Shown here in pieces: positions 36,220-46,552 of a stretch of 64,000 nucleotides of DNA. Source of the DNA: Bordetella avium (lineage in GTDB: Bacteria; Pseudomonadota; Gammaproteobacteria; Burkholderiales; Burkholderiaceae_B). The position numbers and the translations under genes are program-made. The stretch's first letter is position 1. Each line of letters opens with the position of its first letter. Under the pieces are notes generated by a model. That model was not told the DNA's origin, searched no databases, and saw only the letters and a list, made by a program, of their open reading frames with translations. The DNA lies in contig NZ_CP139969.1 of assembly GCF_034424645.1 (NCBI RefSeq), forward strand, positions 3,348,001 to 3,412,000. The letters are read 5' to 3'.

Positions 36220-36870
36220 ATGTTTCCCAAAAGACTTACCGACGGCTATCAGGCCTTTCTCCAAGGCCGCTTTCCCGCCGAACGCAACCGCTACGAAGCG
36301 CTCGCCGAAAAAGGCCAGCAACCGGAAATCCTGATCATCAGTTGTTGTGACTCTCGCGTGTCGCCCGAGGCGATTTTCGACGTGGGTCCGGGCGAACTTT
36401 TCGTCGTGCGCAACGTCGCCAACCTGGTGCCGCCTTGCGACCCGGACACCGAGTCCTCCTACCACGGCACCAGCGCCGCCATCGAATTCGCTGTCAACGG
36501 CCTGGCCGTCAAGCACATCGTGGTCATGGGCCACGCCTCCTGTGGCGGTATCCGCTCCTATTACGACCACGCCGAACCCCTGTCCAAGATGAATTTCATC
36601 GGCAAGTGGATGTCGCAAATCGCCCCCGTGGCGGATGCCTTGGGCGAGAGCACCGGCGACCGCACCCAGGACCTCAAGCGCCTGGAGCTGTCCGTCATCG
36701 GCCACAGTCTGAACAACCTGATGACCTTCCCCTCGATCCGCCGCCGCGTGGAACAGGGAACGCTGCAATTGCACGGCTGCTATTTCGGCGTGGCTACGGG
36801 CGTGCTGTTTGTGCGCGACCCGGTTTCGGGCGCGTTCTCGCCCTGCGTTGACAGCCTGCCGCAGCATTAA
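36220..36870 (+). CDS. Beta-class carbonic anhydrase
   Basis: 216 aa. Zinc ligands are in SCCDSRVSPEAIFDVGPGEL (Cys and Asp) and MGHASCGGIRSYY (His and Cys). It interconverts CO2 and bicarbonate in the cytosol. It starts 223 bp after the cyclase gene, outside that operon. Family and motif are clear; its physiological partner is not, although PEP carboxylase in the same window uses bicarbonate. Confidence 0.95.
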   Translation: MFPKRLTDGYQAFLQGRFPAERNRYEALAEKGQQPEILIISCCDSRVSPEAIFDVGPGELFVVRNVANLVPPCDPDTESSYHGTSAAIEFAVNGLAVKHIVVMGHASCGGIRSYYDHAEPLSKMNFIGKWMSQIAPVADALGESTGDRTQDLKRLELSVIGHSLNNLMTFPSIRRRVEQGTLQLHGCYFGVATGVLFVRDPVSGAFSPCVDSLPQH

Positions 36871-36892
36871 GCCGGCAGCGTATTAGAGCACT

Positions 36893-36919
36893 GCCGCGAT
36901 GTGCTGCGCGCATCGCGGC
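36893..36919 (+). terminator. Hairpin after the carbonic anhydrase gene
   Basis: GCCGCGATG (36893-36901) and CATCGCGGC (36911-36919) form a perfect 9-bp stem with a 9-nt loop, 22 bp after the stop. No U-run follows, so it is only terminator-like. Confidence 0.45.
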
Positions 36920-37084
36920 CGGGCCCGGATGTAAGCGGCGCGACCCTATATTCATATAACCACAAAGACTTAGACGGCAGAATCAGCCCGCGGCTACGGT
37001 TATGTGCAATTCTCCGCTATAGCGCCTGGCGGCGTGCACAGGCGCTTTTTGACGCCGGCGCGCCGGCCATCCAGGGCCCCCATC

Positions 37085-38809
37085 ATGTATGTGTATGACC
37101 CCGTCAACCAGCAGCTCGTCAAAGAGCGTGTGGCCCAGTTTGCCGGACAGACGCGCCGCTTTCTCGGCGGCCAATTGAGCGCGGACGACTTTCGCGTGCT
37201 GCGTCTGCAGAACGGGCTTTATGAACAACGTCATGCACACATGCTGCGCGTGGCCATCCCCTACGGCATGCTGGCGGCGCGGCAACTGCGTAAACTGGCC
37301 CATATTGCCCGTAAATACGATCGCGGCTATGGCCATTTTTCGACGCGCCAGAACATCCAGTTCAACTGGCCCGCACTGAAAGACGTGCCCGCGATTCTGG
37401 GCGAGCTGGCCGAAGTGCAGATGCACGCCATCCAGACCAGCGGCAACTGTATACGCAACACCACCACCGACCACTTCGCCGGCATCGCGCCCGACGAGCT
37501 GGTCAACCCTCTGGTGTGGTGTGAAATCATTCGCCAATGGTCAACACTGCACCCGGAATTCGCTTTTCTACCGCGCAAATTCAAGATCGCCGTCAGCGGC
37601 GCCATTGAAGACCGCGCCGCCGTGGGCGTGCACGACATCGGTTTGCAGGCCATCGAACAGGACGGACAACTGGGCTTTCGTGTCTGGATAGGCGGCGGCA
37701 TGGGCCGCACGCCGATGGTCGGCCACCTGATCAAGCCTTTCGTGGCCTGGCAACACCTGCTGACCTATTTGCAGGCGGCGCTGCGCATCTACAACCTGCA
37801 CGGCCGCCGTGACAACAAATACAAGGCCCGCATCAAAATCCTGGTGAAAGATCTCACGCCCGAAGCCTATGCGCGGCAGGTCGAAGAGGAATGGCTGCGC
37901 ATCAAAGATGGCCCCGACACCCTCACGCAAGCGCAGCTCGACACTATTGCGGGCCGCTTCATATGGCCGGCCTATCAAGAGAGCACCACCGACCCCAATG
38001 CCGCCTTGGCGGCGCAGGACAAACACTACGCGCGCTGGCTGCGCACCAACGTGCATGCCCACAAGATGCCGGGCTATGCGGCCGTGACCCTGTCACTCAA
38101 GCCTACCGGAGTGCCTCCCGGCGACATCACCGCCGACCAGATGGACGCCGCAGCCGACCTCTCCGAACGCTATGGCTTTGGCGAACTGCGTGTGTCGCAC
38201 GAACAAAACCTCATTCTGGCCGATGTGCAGCGCGCACAATTACCCGCCCTGTGGCGCGAGTTGCAGGCGCTCAATCTGGCCACGCCGAATGTCGGGCTGC
38301 TGAGCAATATCATCGCCTGCCCGGGCGGAGACTTCTGCGCACTGGCCAATGCCGTCTCCATCCCGGTCGCCGAGGCCATCCAAAAGCAGTTCGACGACCT
38401 GGACTATCTGTTCGAGATTGGCGAACTGGATCTGAACATTTCCGGCTGCATCAACTCCTGCGGCCACCACCATATCGGCCACATCGGCATTCTGGGCGTG
38501 GATAAGGCCGGTGAAGAGTGGTATCAGGTCACTATCGGCGGCCGCCAGAACGGCGGCGCGCGCCCCCTGACGGACCTCGCCTCGACCCGAGGCGGCGGCG
38601 CCGCTATCGGCCGCATCATCGGCCCGTCGTTCGCCCGCGAACAGGTCGCCCATGTCGTAGACCGCCTGATTCGCACCTACCTCGGCTTGCGCGACAGCGA
38701 GCTGGAGCGCTTCATCGACGTCGTGGACCGTGTCGGCATCGATCCCTTCAAAAAAGATGTCTACGCCGATCCGCTGCTAGCCAAGCCCCGCGAAACCGCC
38801 CAAGCCTGA
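37085..38809 (+). CDS. cysI: Sulfite reductase (ferredoxin-type) hemoprotein
   Basis: 574 aa. ATG 37085 (MYVYDPVNQQLVKERVAQ) is preferred over the longer frame from 37004. The siroheme-4Fe4S cysteines are CPGGDFC (CX5C) and CINSC (CX3C), followed by GHHHIGHIGILG. The STRQNIQFNW motif of the assimilatory reductase is near residue 105. It reduces sulfite to sulfide for cysteine synthesis. The DUF934 gene follows after 8 bp, the usual partner in beta-proteobacteria. Confidence 0.92.
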   Translation: MYVYDPVNQQLVKERVAQFAGQTRRFLGGQLSADDFRVLRLQNGLYEQRHAHMLRVAIPYGMLAARQLRKLAHIARKYDRGYGHFSTRQNIQFNWPALKDVPAILGELAEVQMHAIQTSGNCIRNTTTDHFAGIAPDELVNPLVWCEIIRQWSTLHPEFAFLPRKFKIAVSGAIEDRAAVGVHDIGLQAIEQDGQLGFRVWIGGGMGRTPMVGHLIKPFVAWQHLLTYLQAALRIYNLHGRRDNKYKARIKILVKDLTPEAYARQVEEEWLRIKDGPDTLTQAQLDTIAGRFIWPAYQESTTDPNAALAAQDKHYARWLRTNVHAHKMPGYAAVTLSLKPTGVPPGDITADQMDAAADLSERYGFGELRVSHEQNLILADVQRAQLPALWRELQALNLATPNVGLLSNIIACPGGDFCALANAVSIPVAEAIQKQFDDLDYLFEIGELDLNISGCINSCGHHHIGHIGILGVDKAGEEWYQVTIGGRQNGGARPLTDLASTRGGGAAIGRIIGPSFAREQVAHVVDRLIRTYLGLRDSELERFIDVVDRVGIDPFKKDVYADPLLAKPRETAQA

Positions 38810-38817
38810 GGCCTGCC

Positions 38818-39306
38818 ATGATTGCCCTCTCTCTGCCCCAGCTTATCCGCCAAGGCCGGCTGCAAAACAACGCATGGCGGCTGCACGAGCCCCAGAACAG
38901 CCTGCCGCCTGACGAAGCCGGCTGGAGCGTGAACCTGCCCCTGTGGCTTGCCCAGCACCAGGCGCTGGCTGCCCGCCAGCATCCTGTCGGCCTGCAACTC
39001 GGTCCGGATGCCGAACTGAAAGACCTCGGCCAGACCCTGGCCAGAACGCCCCCCGCCTTCATTGCCATCGAGTTTCCCGTCTATACCGACGGGCGCGGCT
39101 ATTCCCTGGCGCAGTGGCTGCGCCGGGACTATGGCTGGCAAGGAGAGCTGCGCGCCGTGGGCGATGTGATGATAGACACGATTTACTACCAGGCGCGTGT
39201 CGGCTTCGACAGCTTTCTGCTCAAGGCCGGCCACGACCCGGAGCAGGCGCTCCAGGCCTTCAGCACCTTCAGCGTGCGCTACCAGCAGACCTACCCGACC
39301 CCCTAG
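38818..39306 (+). CDS. DUF934 protein linked to sulfite reductase
   Basis: 162 aa. ATG 38818 (MIALSLPQLIRQGRLQNNAW) lies 8 bp after the cysI stop; the frame is open further upstream inside cysI. The conserved core is AIEFPVYTDGRGYSLAQWLR and GDVMIDTIYYQARVGFDSF. The family is small and almost always next to cysI in this group, and is thought to help the assimilatory reductase. No catalytic motif can be named. Confidence 0.85.
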   Translation: MIALSLPQLIRQGRLQNNAWRLHEPQNSLPPDEAGWSVNLPLWLAQHQALAARQHPVGLQLGPDAELKDLGQTLARTPPAFIAIEFPVYTDGRGYSLAQWLRRDYGWQGELRAVGDVMIDTIYYQARVGFDSFLLKAGHDPEQALQAFSTFSVRYQQTYPTP

Positions 39307-39315
39307 CCGCGGCGC

Positions 39316-39882
39316 TCAGGGACGCGTGCCTTCCCAGGTTGGGCCGGGCACGTGGATGTCGAACAACTCGAGGACACGAGCGACCGTATGGTCCACCATT
39401 TCCTCGATGCTGGCGGGCCGGTGATAAAACGCCGGCAGCGGCGGAAAAATGATGCCGCCCATTTCCGTGACCGCCGTCATATTGCGCAGATGAGCCAGAT
39501 TAAAGGGTGTCTCGCGCACCAGCATCACCAGACGCCGGCGCTCCTTGAGCGTCACGTCCGCCGCGCGGGTAATGAGATTGTCAGACAGGCCAAGGGCCAC
39601 TGCGGCCAGCGTGCGCATGGAACAGGGCGCGATGACCATGCCGGCCGTGGCGAAGGCGCCGCTGGCCAGTGTGGCGCCCACGTCGCGCACGCCATACACA
39701 TGGTCGGCCAGCGCCTGCACTTCCTGGCGAGTGATATCCATTTCATGCTGGATATTCAAAACGCCGGAAGCCGAGACCACCAGATGCGTTTCCACATCCT
39801 CCACACCACGCAGCACCTGCAACATGCGCACGGCATACAGGGCGCCTGTGGCGCCCGTGATAGCGACAACCAGCCTGCGCAT
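39316..39882 (-). CDS. ubiX: Flavin prenyltransferase UbiX
   Basis: 188 aa flavoprotein that makes prenylated FMN, the cofactor for UbiD decarboxylase. The N-terminal VVAITGATGALYAVRML binds the phosphate of FMN, and GAFATAGMVIAPCSMRTLAA and PFNLAHLRNMTAVTEMGG complete the family signature. It faces the DUF934 gene tail to tail with 9 bp. Translation start ATG 39882 is 3 bp after the grxD stop. Confidence 0.93.
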   Translation of the reverse strand: MRRLVVAITGATGALYAVRMLQVLRGVEDVETHLVVSASGVLNIQHEMDITRQEVQALADHVYGVRDVGATLASGAFATAGMVIAPCSMRTLAAVALGLSDNLITRAADVTLKERRRLVMLVRETPFNLAHLRNMTAVTEMGGIIFPPLPAFYHRPASIEEMVDHTVARVLELFDIHVPGPTWEGTRP

Positions 39883-39885
39883 CGA

Positions 39886-40212
39886 TCAGGCCGTCGCGCC
39901 AGATTGATCCAGCAGTGTCTTGAGCTCACCGCTTTCGTTCATCTCGTTCATGATGTCGGAACCGCCGATGAACTCGCCCTGCACATACAGCTGCGGAATC
40001 GTGGGCCAGTTAGAGAAGGTCTTGATGCCCTGGCGGACTTCATCATCTTCCAGCACGTTGACCGTGACCAGCTTCTTGACGCCACAGGCCTTCAGAATCT
40101 GGATGGCGCGGCCCGAAAAACCACACTGCGGAAACTGCGCCGTGCCCTTCATGAACAGCACCACGGGATGCTGGGTGACGGTATCACGGATGAAATTCTG
40201 GACGTCGCTCAT
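39886..40212 (-). CDS. grxD: Monothiol glutaredoxin Grx4 type
   Basis: 108 aa from ATG 40212. The frame extends to 40455 but that part overlaps prmC and is not protein-like. The CGFS active site is in [12 protein letters not shown], with [15 protein letters not shown] following. Such proteins bind a 2Fe-2S cluster with glutathione and pass it to target proteins, often with BolA. Normal length. It sits between ubiX and prmC in a leftward run of housekeeping genes. Confidence 0.93.
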   Translation of the reverse strand: MSDVQNFIRDTVTQHPVVLFMKGTAQFPQCGFSGRAIQILKACGVKKLVTVNVLEDDEVRQGIKTFSNWPTIPQLYVQGEFIGGSDIMNEMNESGELKTLLDQSGATA

Positions 40213-40252
40213 GGATAAACTCGCAAAAGGAATAAGCGGAACACACGCATCA

Positions 40253-41062
40253 TTATAGAAAGCCGCCGGAAATCCGCTCGATTCCGGCAAGATCGGGCTG
40301 GCTTGCCACATCGCGCAAGCCGGCCTCTTGTAACAAAGCCCGGACGGCAGCCGCCTGATCCCAGCCATGCTCCATCCACAATGCGCCCCCCGGCAGCAAA
40401 CGCCCGGGCGCCTCCAGGGCGATTTCGGCCAGGGCGGCCAGCCCGTCGGCGCCATCCGTCAGCGCGCCACGGGGCTCGAAACGCAGATCACCCTGCGCCA
40501 GGTGCGCATCATTACGATGAATATACGGGGGATTGGACACAATCAGATCAAAGCGCGCATCGGCGTCCAGCGCGGCGAACCAGCTACCCTGAGCCAGATG
40601 CAGGCGCACGCCCAGCCTATCGGCATTGCCGCGCGCCACCGCGAGCGCCTCGGCGCTGAGATCCGTAGCGCTTACCTCGGCCTGCGGGCAGGCCAGCGCA
40701 ATCGACACGGCGATAGCGCCGCTGCCGGTACCTAAATCCAGCACCCGGGCCTGCGGCCGCGTCTTGAGAAACGCCAGCGCGGCCTCGACCAGGGTTTCCG
40801 TGTCCGGGCGCGGAATCAAAACCGCAGGCGTAACCTGAAACACATGCCCCATGAACTCCCGCTCGCCGATCACATAGGCCATGGGCTCGCCGGCCAGCCT
40901 GCGCTGCGCCAGCATCTCATAAGCCGCCACAAGATCCGGACGGGCCTCGTCGTCGTCATGCGCGAGCAACCAGGCCCGAGACTGGCGCCAGACCTGTTCG
41001 ACCAGCATGCGCGCCTCCAGACGCGGCAAACGGCGATCCTGCAACAGATCTTTGATTTGCAT
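40253..41062 (-). CDS. prmC: Peptide chain release factor methyltransferase PrmC
   Basis: 269 aa SAM-dependent enzyme that methylates the GGQ glutamine of release factors. Catalytic motif NPPYI (about 188-192) and SAM-binding [20 protein letters not shown]. It starts 5 bp downstream of the prfA stop, so enzyme and substrate are encoded together. Confidence 0.95.
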   Translation of the reverse strand: MQIKDLLQDRRLPRLEARMLVEQVWRQSRAWLLAHDDDEARPDLVAAYEMLAQRRLAGEPMAYVIGEREFMGHVFQVTPAVLIPRPDTETLVEAALAFLKTRPQARVLDLGTGSGAIAVSIALACPQAEVSATDLSAEALAVARGNADRLGVRLHLAQGSWFAALDADARFDLIVSNPPYIHRNDAHLAQGDLRFEPRGALTDGADGLAALAEIALEAPGRLLPGGALWMEHGWDQAAAVRALLQEAGLRDVASQPDLAGIERISGGFL

Positions 41063-41067
41063 AACGC

Positions 41068-42150
41068 TCAGATGTCCTCGCCCAGCGCAGCCAACTGCTC
41101 GGCCTGATGCTCGGCCAGCAAGGCCCCGGTCAGCTCGTTGAGATCGCCCTCCAGAATCTGCTGCAGCTTGTACAGCGTCAGGTTGATGCGATGATCCGTC
41201 ACGCGGCCCTGCGGATAGTTATAGGTGCGAATCCGCTCGGAGCGGTCGCCCGAGCCCACCAGGCTCTTGCGCTCAGCGGCCTCTTTACTCTGACGCTCAC
41301 GCAGCTCTTTATCTTTCAAGCGCGCGGCTAGCACCTGCATGGCGCGATCCTTGTTGCGATGCTGCGAGCGGTCATCCTGGCACTCCACCACCAAGCCAGT
41401 CGGCAAGTGAGTGATACGCACGGCAGAATCCGTCTTGTTGATATGCTGTCCGCCCGCGCCGCTGGCGCGGAAGGTGTCGATGCGCAGATCCGCCGGATTG
41501 ATGACGATATCGTTCATTTCATCGGCCTCGGGCATGACGGCCACCGTGCACGCCGAGGTGTGAATCCGGCCTTGCGCCTCGGTCGCCGGCACCCGCTGCA
41601 CACGATGCGCGCCCGACTCGAATTTCAAACGGCCATAGGCGCCATCGCCGTCGATACGCGCGATCACCTCCTTGTAGCCACCAAGCTCCGAAGGGCTTTC
41701 GGACATGATCTCGACGCGCCAACCCTGGCTCTCGGCATAGCGCGAATACATGCGCAGCAAATCGCCCGAAAACAGCGCGCTTTCGTCGCCCCCCGTGCCC
41801 GCCCGGATTTCCAAGAACAGGCTGCGCCCGTCATTGGGGTCGCGCGGCAGCAGCAACACCTGGAGTTCGCCCTCGAGGACTTCGATGCGCTCGCGCGCCG
41901 CCTTGATCTCCTCTTCGGCCATCGCCTTCATTTCGGGATCGGCCAGCATTTCCTGCGCGGTGGCCAGGTCGGCCTGGGTGCTCTGAAAGGCATTGAAGGC
42001 CAGCACCACAGGCTCCAGCTCGGCGCGTTCCCGCGACAGTCTGCGAAAACGGTCCATATCCCCTGCCGAATCCGGGTCGGCCAAAAGCGCATCAACTTCG
42101 ATCAGGCGGTGGGCCAACTGTTCCAGGCGGCCGAGCATGGAGGATTTCAT
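41068..42150 (-). CDS. prfA: Peptide chain release factor RF1
   Basis: 360 aa. The GGQ motif for peptidyl-tRNA hydrolysis is in [16 protein letters not shown]. The codon-recognition PAT tripeptide (PxT type) is in [14 protein letters not shown]. It terminates at UAA and UAG. Standard length. The leftward cluster is prfA, prmC, grxD, ubiX with small gaps. hemA lies upstream with an 80-bp gap, the usual order of these genes. Confidence 0.96.
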   Translation of the reverse strand: MKSSMLGRLEQLAHRLIEVDALLADPDSAGDMDRFRRLSRERAELEPVVLAFNAFQSTQADLATAQEMLADPEMKAMAEEEIKAARERIEVLEGELQVLLLPRDPNDGRSLFLEIRAGTGGDESALFSGDLLRMYSRYAESQGWRVEIMSESPSELGGYKEVIARIDGDGAYGRLKFESGAHRVQRVPATEAQGRIHTSACTVAVMPEADEMNDIVINPADLRIDTFRASGAGGQHINKTDSAVRITHLPTGLVVECQDDRSQHRNKDRAMQVLAARLKDKELRERQSKEAAERKSLVGSGDRSERIRTYNYPQGRVTDHRINLTLYKLQQILEGDLNELTGALLAEHQAEQLAALGEDI

Positions 42151-42230
42151 GGAAGAATTCGGAAAAAAAGAGGAAAAAACAAGCGCGCACGGGCAAGGCC
42201 GCGCGGTCAGGACAGAACGCGGTTCAACAG

Positions 42231-43505
42231 CTAACGGCGGGAGTCGCGGCCGGGGAACAGACGCGGCATCCAGGCGAGCAACTGCTTGCGCTCGTCGCCC
42301 GCGCTGCGGTTCAAGGCCGCCAGCGGGCCGTGCAGATACTTCTGCGTCAGGCCATGGGCCAACTGCTCCAGCACCGCTTCCGGCGACTCGCCGCGCGCCA
42401 ACAGGCGGCGGGCGCGCTCCAGTTCGGCGGCCTGCACATCTTCGGCGGCCTGATGCAGGCCACGAATCACAGGCACCACCTCGCGGGACTGCATCCAGTG
42501 CATAAAACCCTGCACGCGGGTTTCAATAATGGCCTCAGCCTGCACCACCGCAGCGCGGCGGGCATCCGTGCCCGACTGGACCAGGCGGCCCAGATCATCG
42601 ACGGAATACAAATAGACGTCGTCCAGGCGGCCGACCTCGGGCTCGATATCACGCGGCACCGCCAGATCGATCATGACCATCGGCCTGTGGCGGCGCTGGC
42701 GCGTCGCCCGCTCCACCATTCCCAAACCCAATATGGGCAGGGAACTGGCCGTACAGGACACCACCACATCGAACTCGGCCAGACGCTCGGTGAGGTCGGC
42801 CAGCTTCATGGTGCCCGCCGAAAAACGGCCGGCCAGGGACTCGGCGCGCTCGGCGGTGCGATTAGCGACCACCATCGAACGCGGATGCTGCGCCGCGAAA
42901 TGCGTCGCGCACAATTCAATCATCTCACCCGCGCCGATGAACAACGTGCGGGCCTGACCCAGGTCGCCGAACACGCGTTCGGCCAGACGCACCGCCGCCG
43001 CCGCCATCGACACCGAATGCGCGCCGATCTCGGTCTGCGAACGGACTTCCTTGGCCACCGCAAACGTACGCTGGAACAACTGATGCAGCAGAGTGCCCAG
43101 TGAGCCGGCCTCTTCGGCGGCGCGCACCGCGTCCTTCATCTGCCCCAGAATCTGCGGCTCGCCCAGCACCATGGAATCCAGCCCGCTCGCCACACGAAAC
43201 GCGTGACGCACGGCATCGTTCTGGTGCAGACGATACAAATGAGGATGCAGGCTGCCCGCTTCCATGCAGTGATGGTCGGCCAGCCAGATAGGCAATTGCT
43301 CAGCCACGGCGGCGTCGGCCGCGCAATACACCTCGGTGCGATTACAAGTCGACAAAATCGCCGCCTCGCGCACCGCGCCGCCAAAAGCGGAACGCAGGCC
43401 CGCCAATGCCGGCTTGACCAGATCAACGGGCATAGACACGCGCTCGCGCACCGAAACCGGCGCCGAGGTGTGATTCAGACCGAAGGCAAGGACTGCGACT
43501 GACAT
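42231..43505 (-). CDS. hemA: Glutamyl-tRNA reductase
   Basis: 424 aa, first enzyme of tetrapyrrole synthesis by the C5 route. It begins [20 protein letters not shown], with the catalytic Cys in [12 protein letters not shown] (about 52) and the NADPH domain at [16 protein letters not shown]. The C-terminal dimerization helix is complete. It is the first gene of the hemA-prfA-prmC run; upstream lie 284 bp shared with the tRNA-Phe promoter region. Confidence 0.96.
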   Translation of the reverse strand: MSVAVLAFGLNHTSAPVSVRERVSMPVDLVKPALAGLRSAFGGAVREAAILSTCNRTEVYCAADAAVAEQLPIWLADHHCMEAGSLHPHLYRLHQNDAVRHAFRVASGLDSMVLGEPQILGQMKDAVRAAEEAGSLGTLLHQLFQRTFAVAKEVRSQTEIGAHSVSMAAAAVRLAERVFGDLGQARTLFIGAGEMIELCATHFAAQHPRSMVVANRTAERAESLAGRFSAGTMKLADLTERLAEFDVVVSCTASSLPILGLGMVERATRQRRHRPMVMIDLAVPRDIEPEVGRLDDVYLYSVDDLGRLVQSGTDARRAAVVQAEAIIETRVQGFMHWMQSREVVPVIRGLHQAAEDVQAAELERARRLLARGESPEAVLEQLAHGLTQKYLHGPLAALNRSAGDERKQLLAWMPRLFPGRDSRR

Positions 43506-43789
43506 CAGGAGTAGGGAAACGCTGCCAAGTGAGAACAGCCAGAGTCAAGATTATACCCCCCGCGCAAGCCGAGACAGACGCCCCCACCGCACGGCCTTCC
43601 CCATTGTTTGCGCCCGCACAACATCATCGCAACGCCCACCCTGCTCCCGCCAGCCCGGTTTTCACCCGCATTTGCTCAATATATAAGCAAAATCTGACGA
43701 AACTTCAGGATTTTTTTGCCTGATCATGAAAAAAAGTGCCAGACAACGTGCTTGCACCGATTTTTTCATGTATAGTTTCGGTCTCGGTT

Positions 43790-43865
43790 GGCCTGGTAGC
43801 TCAGTCGGTAGAGCAGAGGATTGAAAATCCTTGTGTCGGTGGTTCGATTCCGCCCCAGGCCACCA
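43790..43865 (+). tRNA. tRNA-Phe (GAA)
   Basis: A 76-nt cloverleaf: acceptor GGCCTGG pairs with CCAGGCC, D-arm GCTCAGTCGGTAGAGC, anticodon loop TTGAAAA with anticodon GAA, T-loop GGTTCGATTCC, and an encoded CCA end. A TATAGT hexamer at 43771 is a likely -10 element, but no clear -35 was found. Confidence 0.96.
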
Positions 43866-43893
43866 AAAGATTCAAAAAGCAGATTCAGAAAGC

Positions 43894-43926
43894 AGCCCCG
43901 TCGCACCATGCGGCGGGGCTTTTGTT
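43894..43926 (+). terminator. Rho-independent terminator after tRNA-Phe
   Basis: AGCCCCG (43894-43900) and CGGGGCT (43914-43920) form the stem, extended inside by CGC/GCG, followed by TTTTG and five more T. It starts 28 bp after the tRNA. Confidence 0.85.
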
Positions 43927-44170
43927 TTTAGCGCTGATCATGCTTTTGAAAACCGGGGGATGGAAGCACCGCCGCAGGAAGCACCACCGCAGCATCCCGG
44001 CTGAACGCCGAGGCAGCCTAGCCTTAGCGCAGGCGGTGTTGGGGCATAGCAGTGGGCATAGCGGTCTGGAGCCCATAGCGGCTTCGATGCAAGCGCCGGC
44101 ATGGGCCGCGCGACGTTAGTTCGTGACGAACCTTTCTAAACCGTAGGGGCGTGTCCATCCACACGCGCGC

Positions 44171-44214
44171 CCTTGCCTGCCCCTGCCTGCCCCTGCCTGC
44201 CCCTGCCTGCCCTT
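44171..44214 (+). repeat. 10-bp tandem repeat CCCTGCCTGC
   Basis: Four consecutive decamers (first with CCTTGCCTGC) and the start of a fifth. It lies in non-coding DNA downstream of the leftward FUSC gene. Confidence 0.85.
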
Positions 44215-44272
44215 GGCCGCCTGCGGCGACAGCGGAGAGCCGCGATCTCGCCGCCAGAAAACCTGGCGCCAC

Positions 44273-46189
44273 TCAAACACCCTGCCCTGGCTCCACCATC
44301 CTGCGGCTTTGGCGCAGTTCGCTGCGGATCTGGGTGATCAGACGGGCTTCGGGGGAGGTGTCCGGCACCCTATCGTCCAGCTGTTTCCAGCCCGGATCAT
44401 CCAGGCCGACATCCATAACGCGGGCCAGTTCCTGGAGCTGGCGCACGTCCTGCTCGGCCGGTGCGGGATGCACTTGGGATGAATAAGCCGTGATGGCGTC
44501 GCAAACGCGCTCGGCGGCGGCAAGCAGCGGAAACCAGGCGGCCGCCTCGCGGCCGGCGGGCGGCGGATCTCCCAGAGCCTGCTGTAAGCGGGTGCGCATA
44601 TTGGACAGGGCGCCATAGGCTTGCCGCCGACTGATATGGACCTGGGGCGCATCGCGATTTCCCGCCGCGTCGAGCGAGGCGCGCAGATAGGCGGCAATCT
44701 GCCGGCGCGCGACCAGAAAGGCGCTCTCCATCTGGCGGTCCTGGCTGCGCGGCCAGATGAGATAACCGAACACCAGAACGATGGCCGCCCCCAGCAGCGT
44801 GTCGATCAGCCGCAGCACCGCATAGTTAACGCCGTGGGTCTCGGGACTGACGGCGTCGATGAGCACCAGCACGAGAGGCGTCAGGCCCAAGGAAAAAAGC
44901 GCATAGGAACGCTGACCCATCCAGGGCATGACAGCGGCAATGAGCACCATGATCAAGGCGAAGAGCGGCCCTGGCGGCAACCAGGCCAGGATGGCGCTAC
45001 CGACCACGACGCCGCCAGCCGTGCCCAGGCAGCGCAATACGGTACGCCCGAAAATGGAACCCATATCAGGTTTCATGACAATGCACACCGTCATGGGCAC
45101 CCAATACCAATGGCTTTTATCGTCGATCCAATACAGCGAATATCCGAGACCAGTGCAGAGCGCAAGCGCTAAGGCCGGCTGCACGACCTGGCGGCCAGGG
45201 GTCAGCTTGTCCAGCAGCAGGGCCAGGCGGCTTTGGCGATGCACGGGCTCGGGGGCACCGAGGGTAAGGCTGGCAGGCGCGGTACGCCCCCACAACGCCT
45301 GCCCCAAGGCCGCGATCGTGGCGGACAGGGGCTGTGCGGCATCGGCGCTCTCTGCAATGGGATCGTCGCTGCCTGCGCCATAGGCACGCGCCATGCTTTG
45401 CAGTTGGTCATGCGCCTGCCGCAGCGCCTGCGGGTCGGAACTGGACATCAAGAGGGCGAACAAGGCATCGGCCTGATTCAAATGATTGTTCTTGCCCAAG
45501 GCATGGGAGCGGCGCTGCAACAGCAGACCATAAAGCGCCGCCAGTTGATCGGTGACTTGCTGTCGGGCGCTCTCGACCCGCCCCTCGGCGCGGGAGCGAG
45601 CCAGTTCGGCCAGGGCGCGCAAGAGGTTGATCGTCATGTCACGATCCGGGCGCTGCCGATAAAAAAGCGCCTCCAGCGCAAGCAGCACCATATAAAGCAG
45701 CGAACCCAGCAGCAACATACAGCCGGTCGGCCAATAAGGCGCCAACTCGGGATTGCCGATGAACACCGCCCCCATGGCCAGCAGTTGCAGACATCCGATC
45801 GACAGGGCGGCGCTATAGCTGCTGATGATGGCCGATACAAAGGCGACACAGGCCATGACGCCGACCATGACACCCAAGGGCAGGGCGCTCAGATAGCCGA
45901 GCAGAAAACTCACCGCTCCGAGCGGCGCTGAGATAGCCGCCTTCTTGAACAAGACTGCATAAGGCGCATCTCGCTCGCCCACCCCTTGCAACATCGCGCC
46001 CATGGCGATGAACAGTACGCTGGCTATATTGTCCAGCGCCAGCCCGAAGCCCAGCGGAATTGCCATGCCCAGGGCCACGCGAATCGAGCGGCCCCAGCGC
46101 CAATGGGCGGGTTTCAGGCGCGTCAGCTCCTTGAGCCAAGCATTAGGCCGCATCAATGCCGAAGACTGACTCGGAGAGGAGCTATGCAT
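44273..46189 (-). CDS. FUSC-family membrane protein, AaeB/YccS-like exporter
   Basis: 638 aa with two membrane blocks of five to six helices (residues about 30-165 and 345-475) and cytoplasmic regions after each, the FUSC layout. AaeB-type members export aromatic carboxylic acids; YccS-type have unknown cargo. It stands alone with 363 bp upstream of its ATG and no HlyD-type adaptor gene beside it, which argues against a complete AaeAB pair here. Confidence 0.8.
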   Translation of the reverse strand: MHSSSPSQSSALMRPNAWLKELTRLKPAHWRWGRSIRVALGMAIPLGFGLALDNIASVLFIAMGAMLQGVGERDAPYAVLFKKAAISAPLGAVSFLLGYLSALPLGVMVGVMACVAFVSAIISSYSAALSIGCLQLLAMGAVFIGNPELAPYWPTGCMLLLGSLLYMVLLALEALFYRQRPDRDMTINLLRALAELARSRAEGRVESARQQVTDQLAALYGLLLQRRSHALGKNNHLNQADALFALLMSSSDPQALRQAHDQLQSMARAYGAGSDDPIAESADAAQPLSATIAALGQALWGRTAPASLTLGAPEPVHRQSRLALLLDKLTPGRQVVQPALALALCTGLGYSLYWIDDKSHWYWVPMTVCIVMKPDMGSIFGRTVLRCLGTAGGVVVGSAILAWLPPGPLFALIMVLIAAVMPWMGQRSYALFSLGLTPLVLVLIDAVSPETHGVNYAVLRLIDTLLGAAIVLVFGYLIWPRSQDRQMESAFLVARRQIAAYLRASLDAAGNRDAPQVHISRRQAYGALSNMRTRLQQALGDPPPAGREAAAWFPLLAAAERVCDAITAYSSQVHPAPAEQDVRQLQELARVMDVGLDDPGWKQLDDRVPDTSPEARLITQIRSELRQSRRMVEPGQGV

Positions 46190-46552
46190 GCGAGCGTTCC
46201 AGAAAGAGCATTCAATTCAGAAATTGCATCCCGGCCAGCGCGCCGGACCCGGCCAACATTATGCGGCATCGGAGAACGCGCACGCCCGGGCTTATCGGCC
46301 AGCCCGCGTCCGCTGCGGATGAATTCGCCTGTGAAGCGTCTCGGATGGGCCTGCCTGCCCCGCTCTACCCCAGGACGCAGCGGCTGCGGAACGTCTCGCT
46401 TGCGATGCAGCAGGGGGCAAGGCCTGGCGAAGCCCATTCTTCTTTAGCCTGAGCACACAGGCGACATGATCTTGCCGCCACCTGCCGCATGGCTCGAAAA
46501 CCGCCCCGACGTCAGCGCAGATAAGAGACGGCGCTTACGAGCAGCGCGGCGG
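46190..46552. other. Gene-free stretch upstream of the FUSC gene
   Basis: 363 bp. Near the FUSC start there is a small dyad, CAATT (46213-46217) and AATTG (46222-46226), a possible promoter element. Otherwise nothing recognisable; open frames here do not resemble proteins. Confidence 0.5.

Larger units (their letters stand above)
43866..44272. other. Gene-free stretch between tRNA-Phe and the FUSC gene
   Basis: 407 bp. It holds a terminator hairpin right after the tRNA and a 10-bp tandem repeat at 44171-44214. I saw no supported gene. The open frames here overlap the tRNA or run against composition. Confidence 0.6.

Noticed and set aside
43736-44119. 127-codon open frame across tRNA-Phe
   Set aside because: It runs through the whole tRNA and its terminator, which are strongly supported; the frame is chance.
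43790-44272. Integration site or island at tRNA-Phe
   Set aside because: No integrase, no direct repeat of the tRNA 3' end, and flanking genes are ordinary chromosomal genes.
46156-46452. Open frames on both strands between the FUSC and AraC genes
   Set aside because: No start signals, no protein-like pattern, and both strands are open in the same place, as expected from GC bias.
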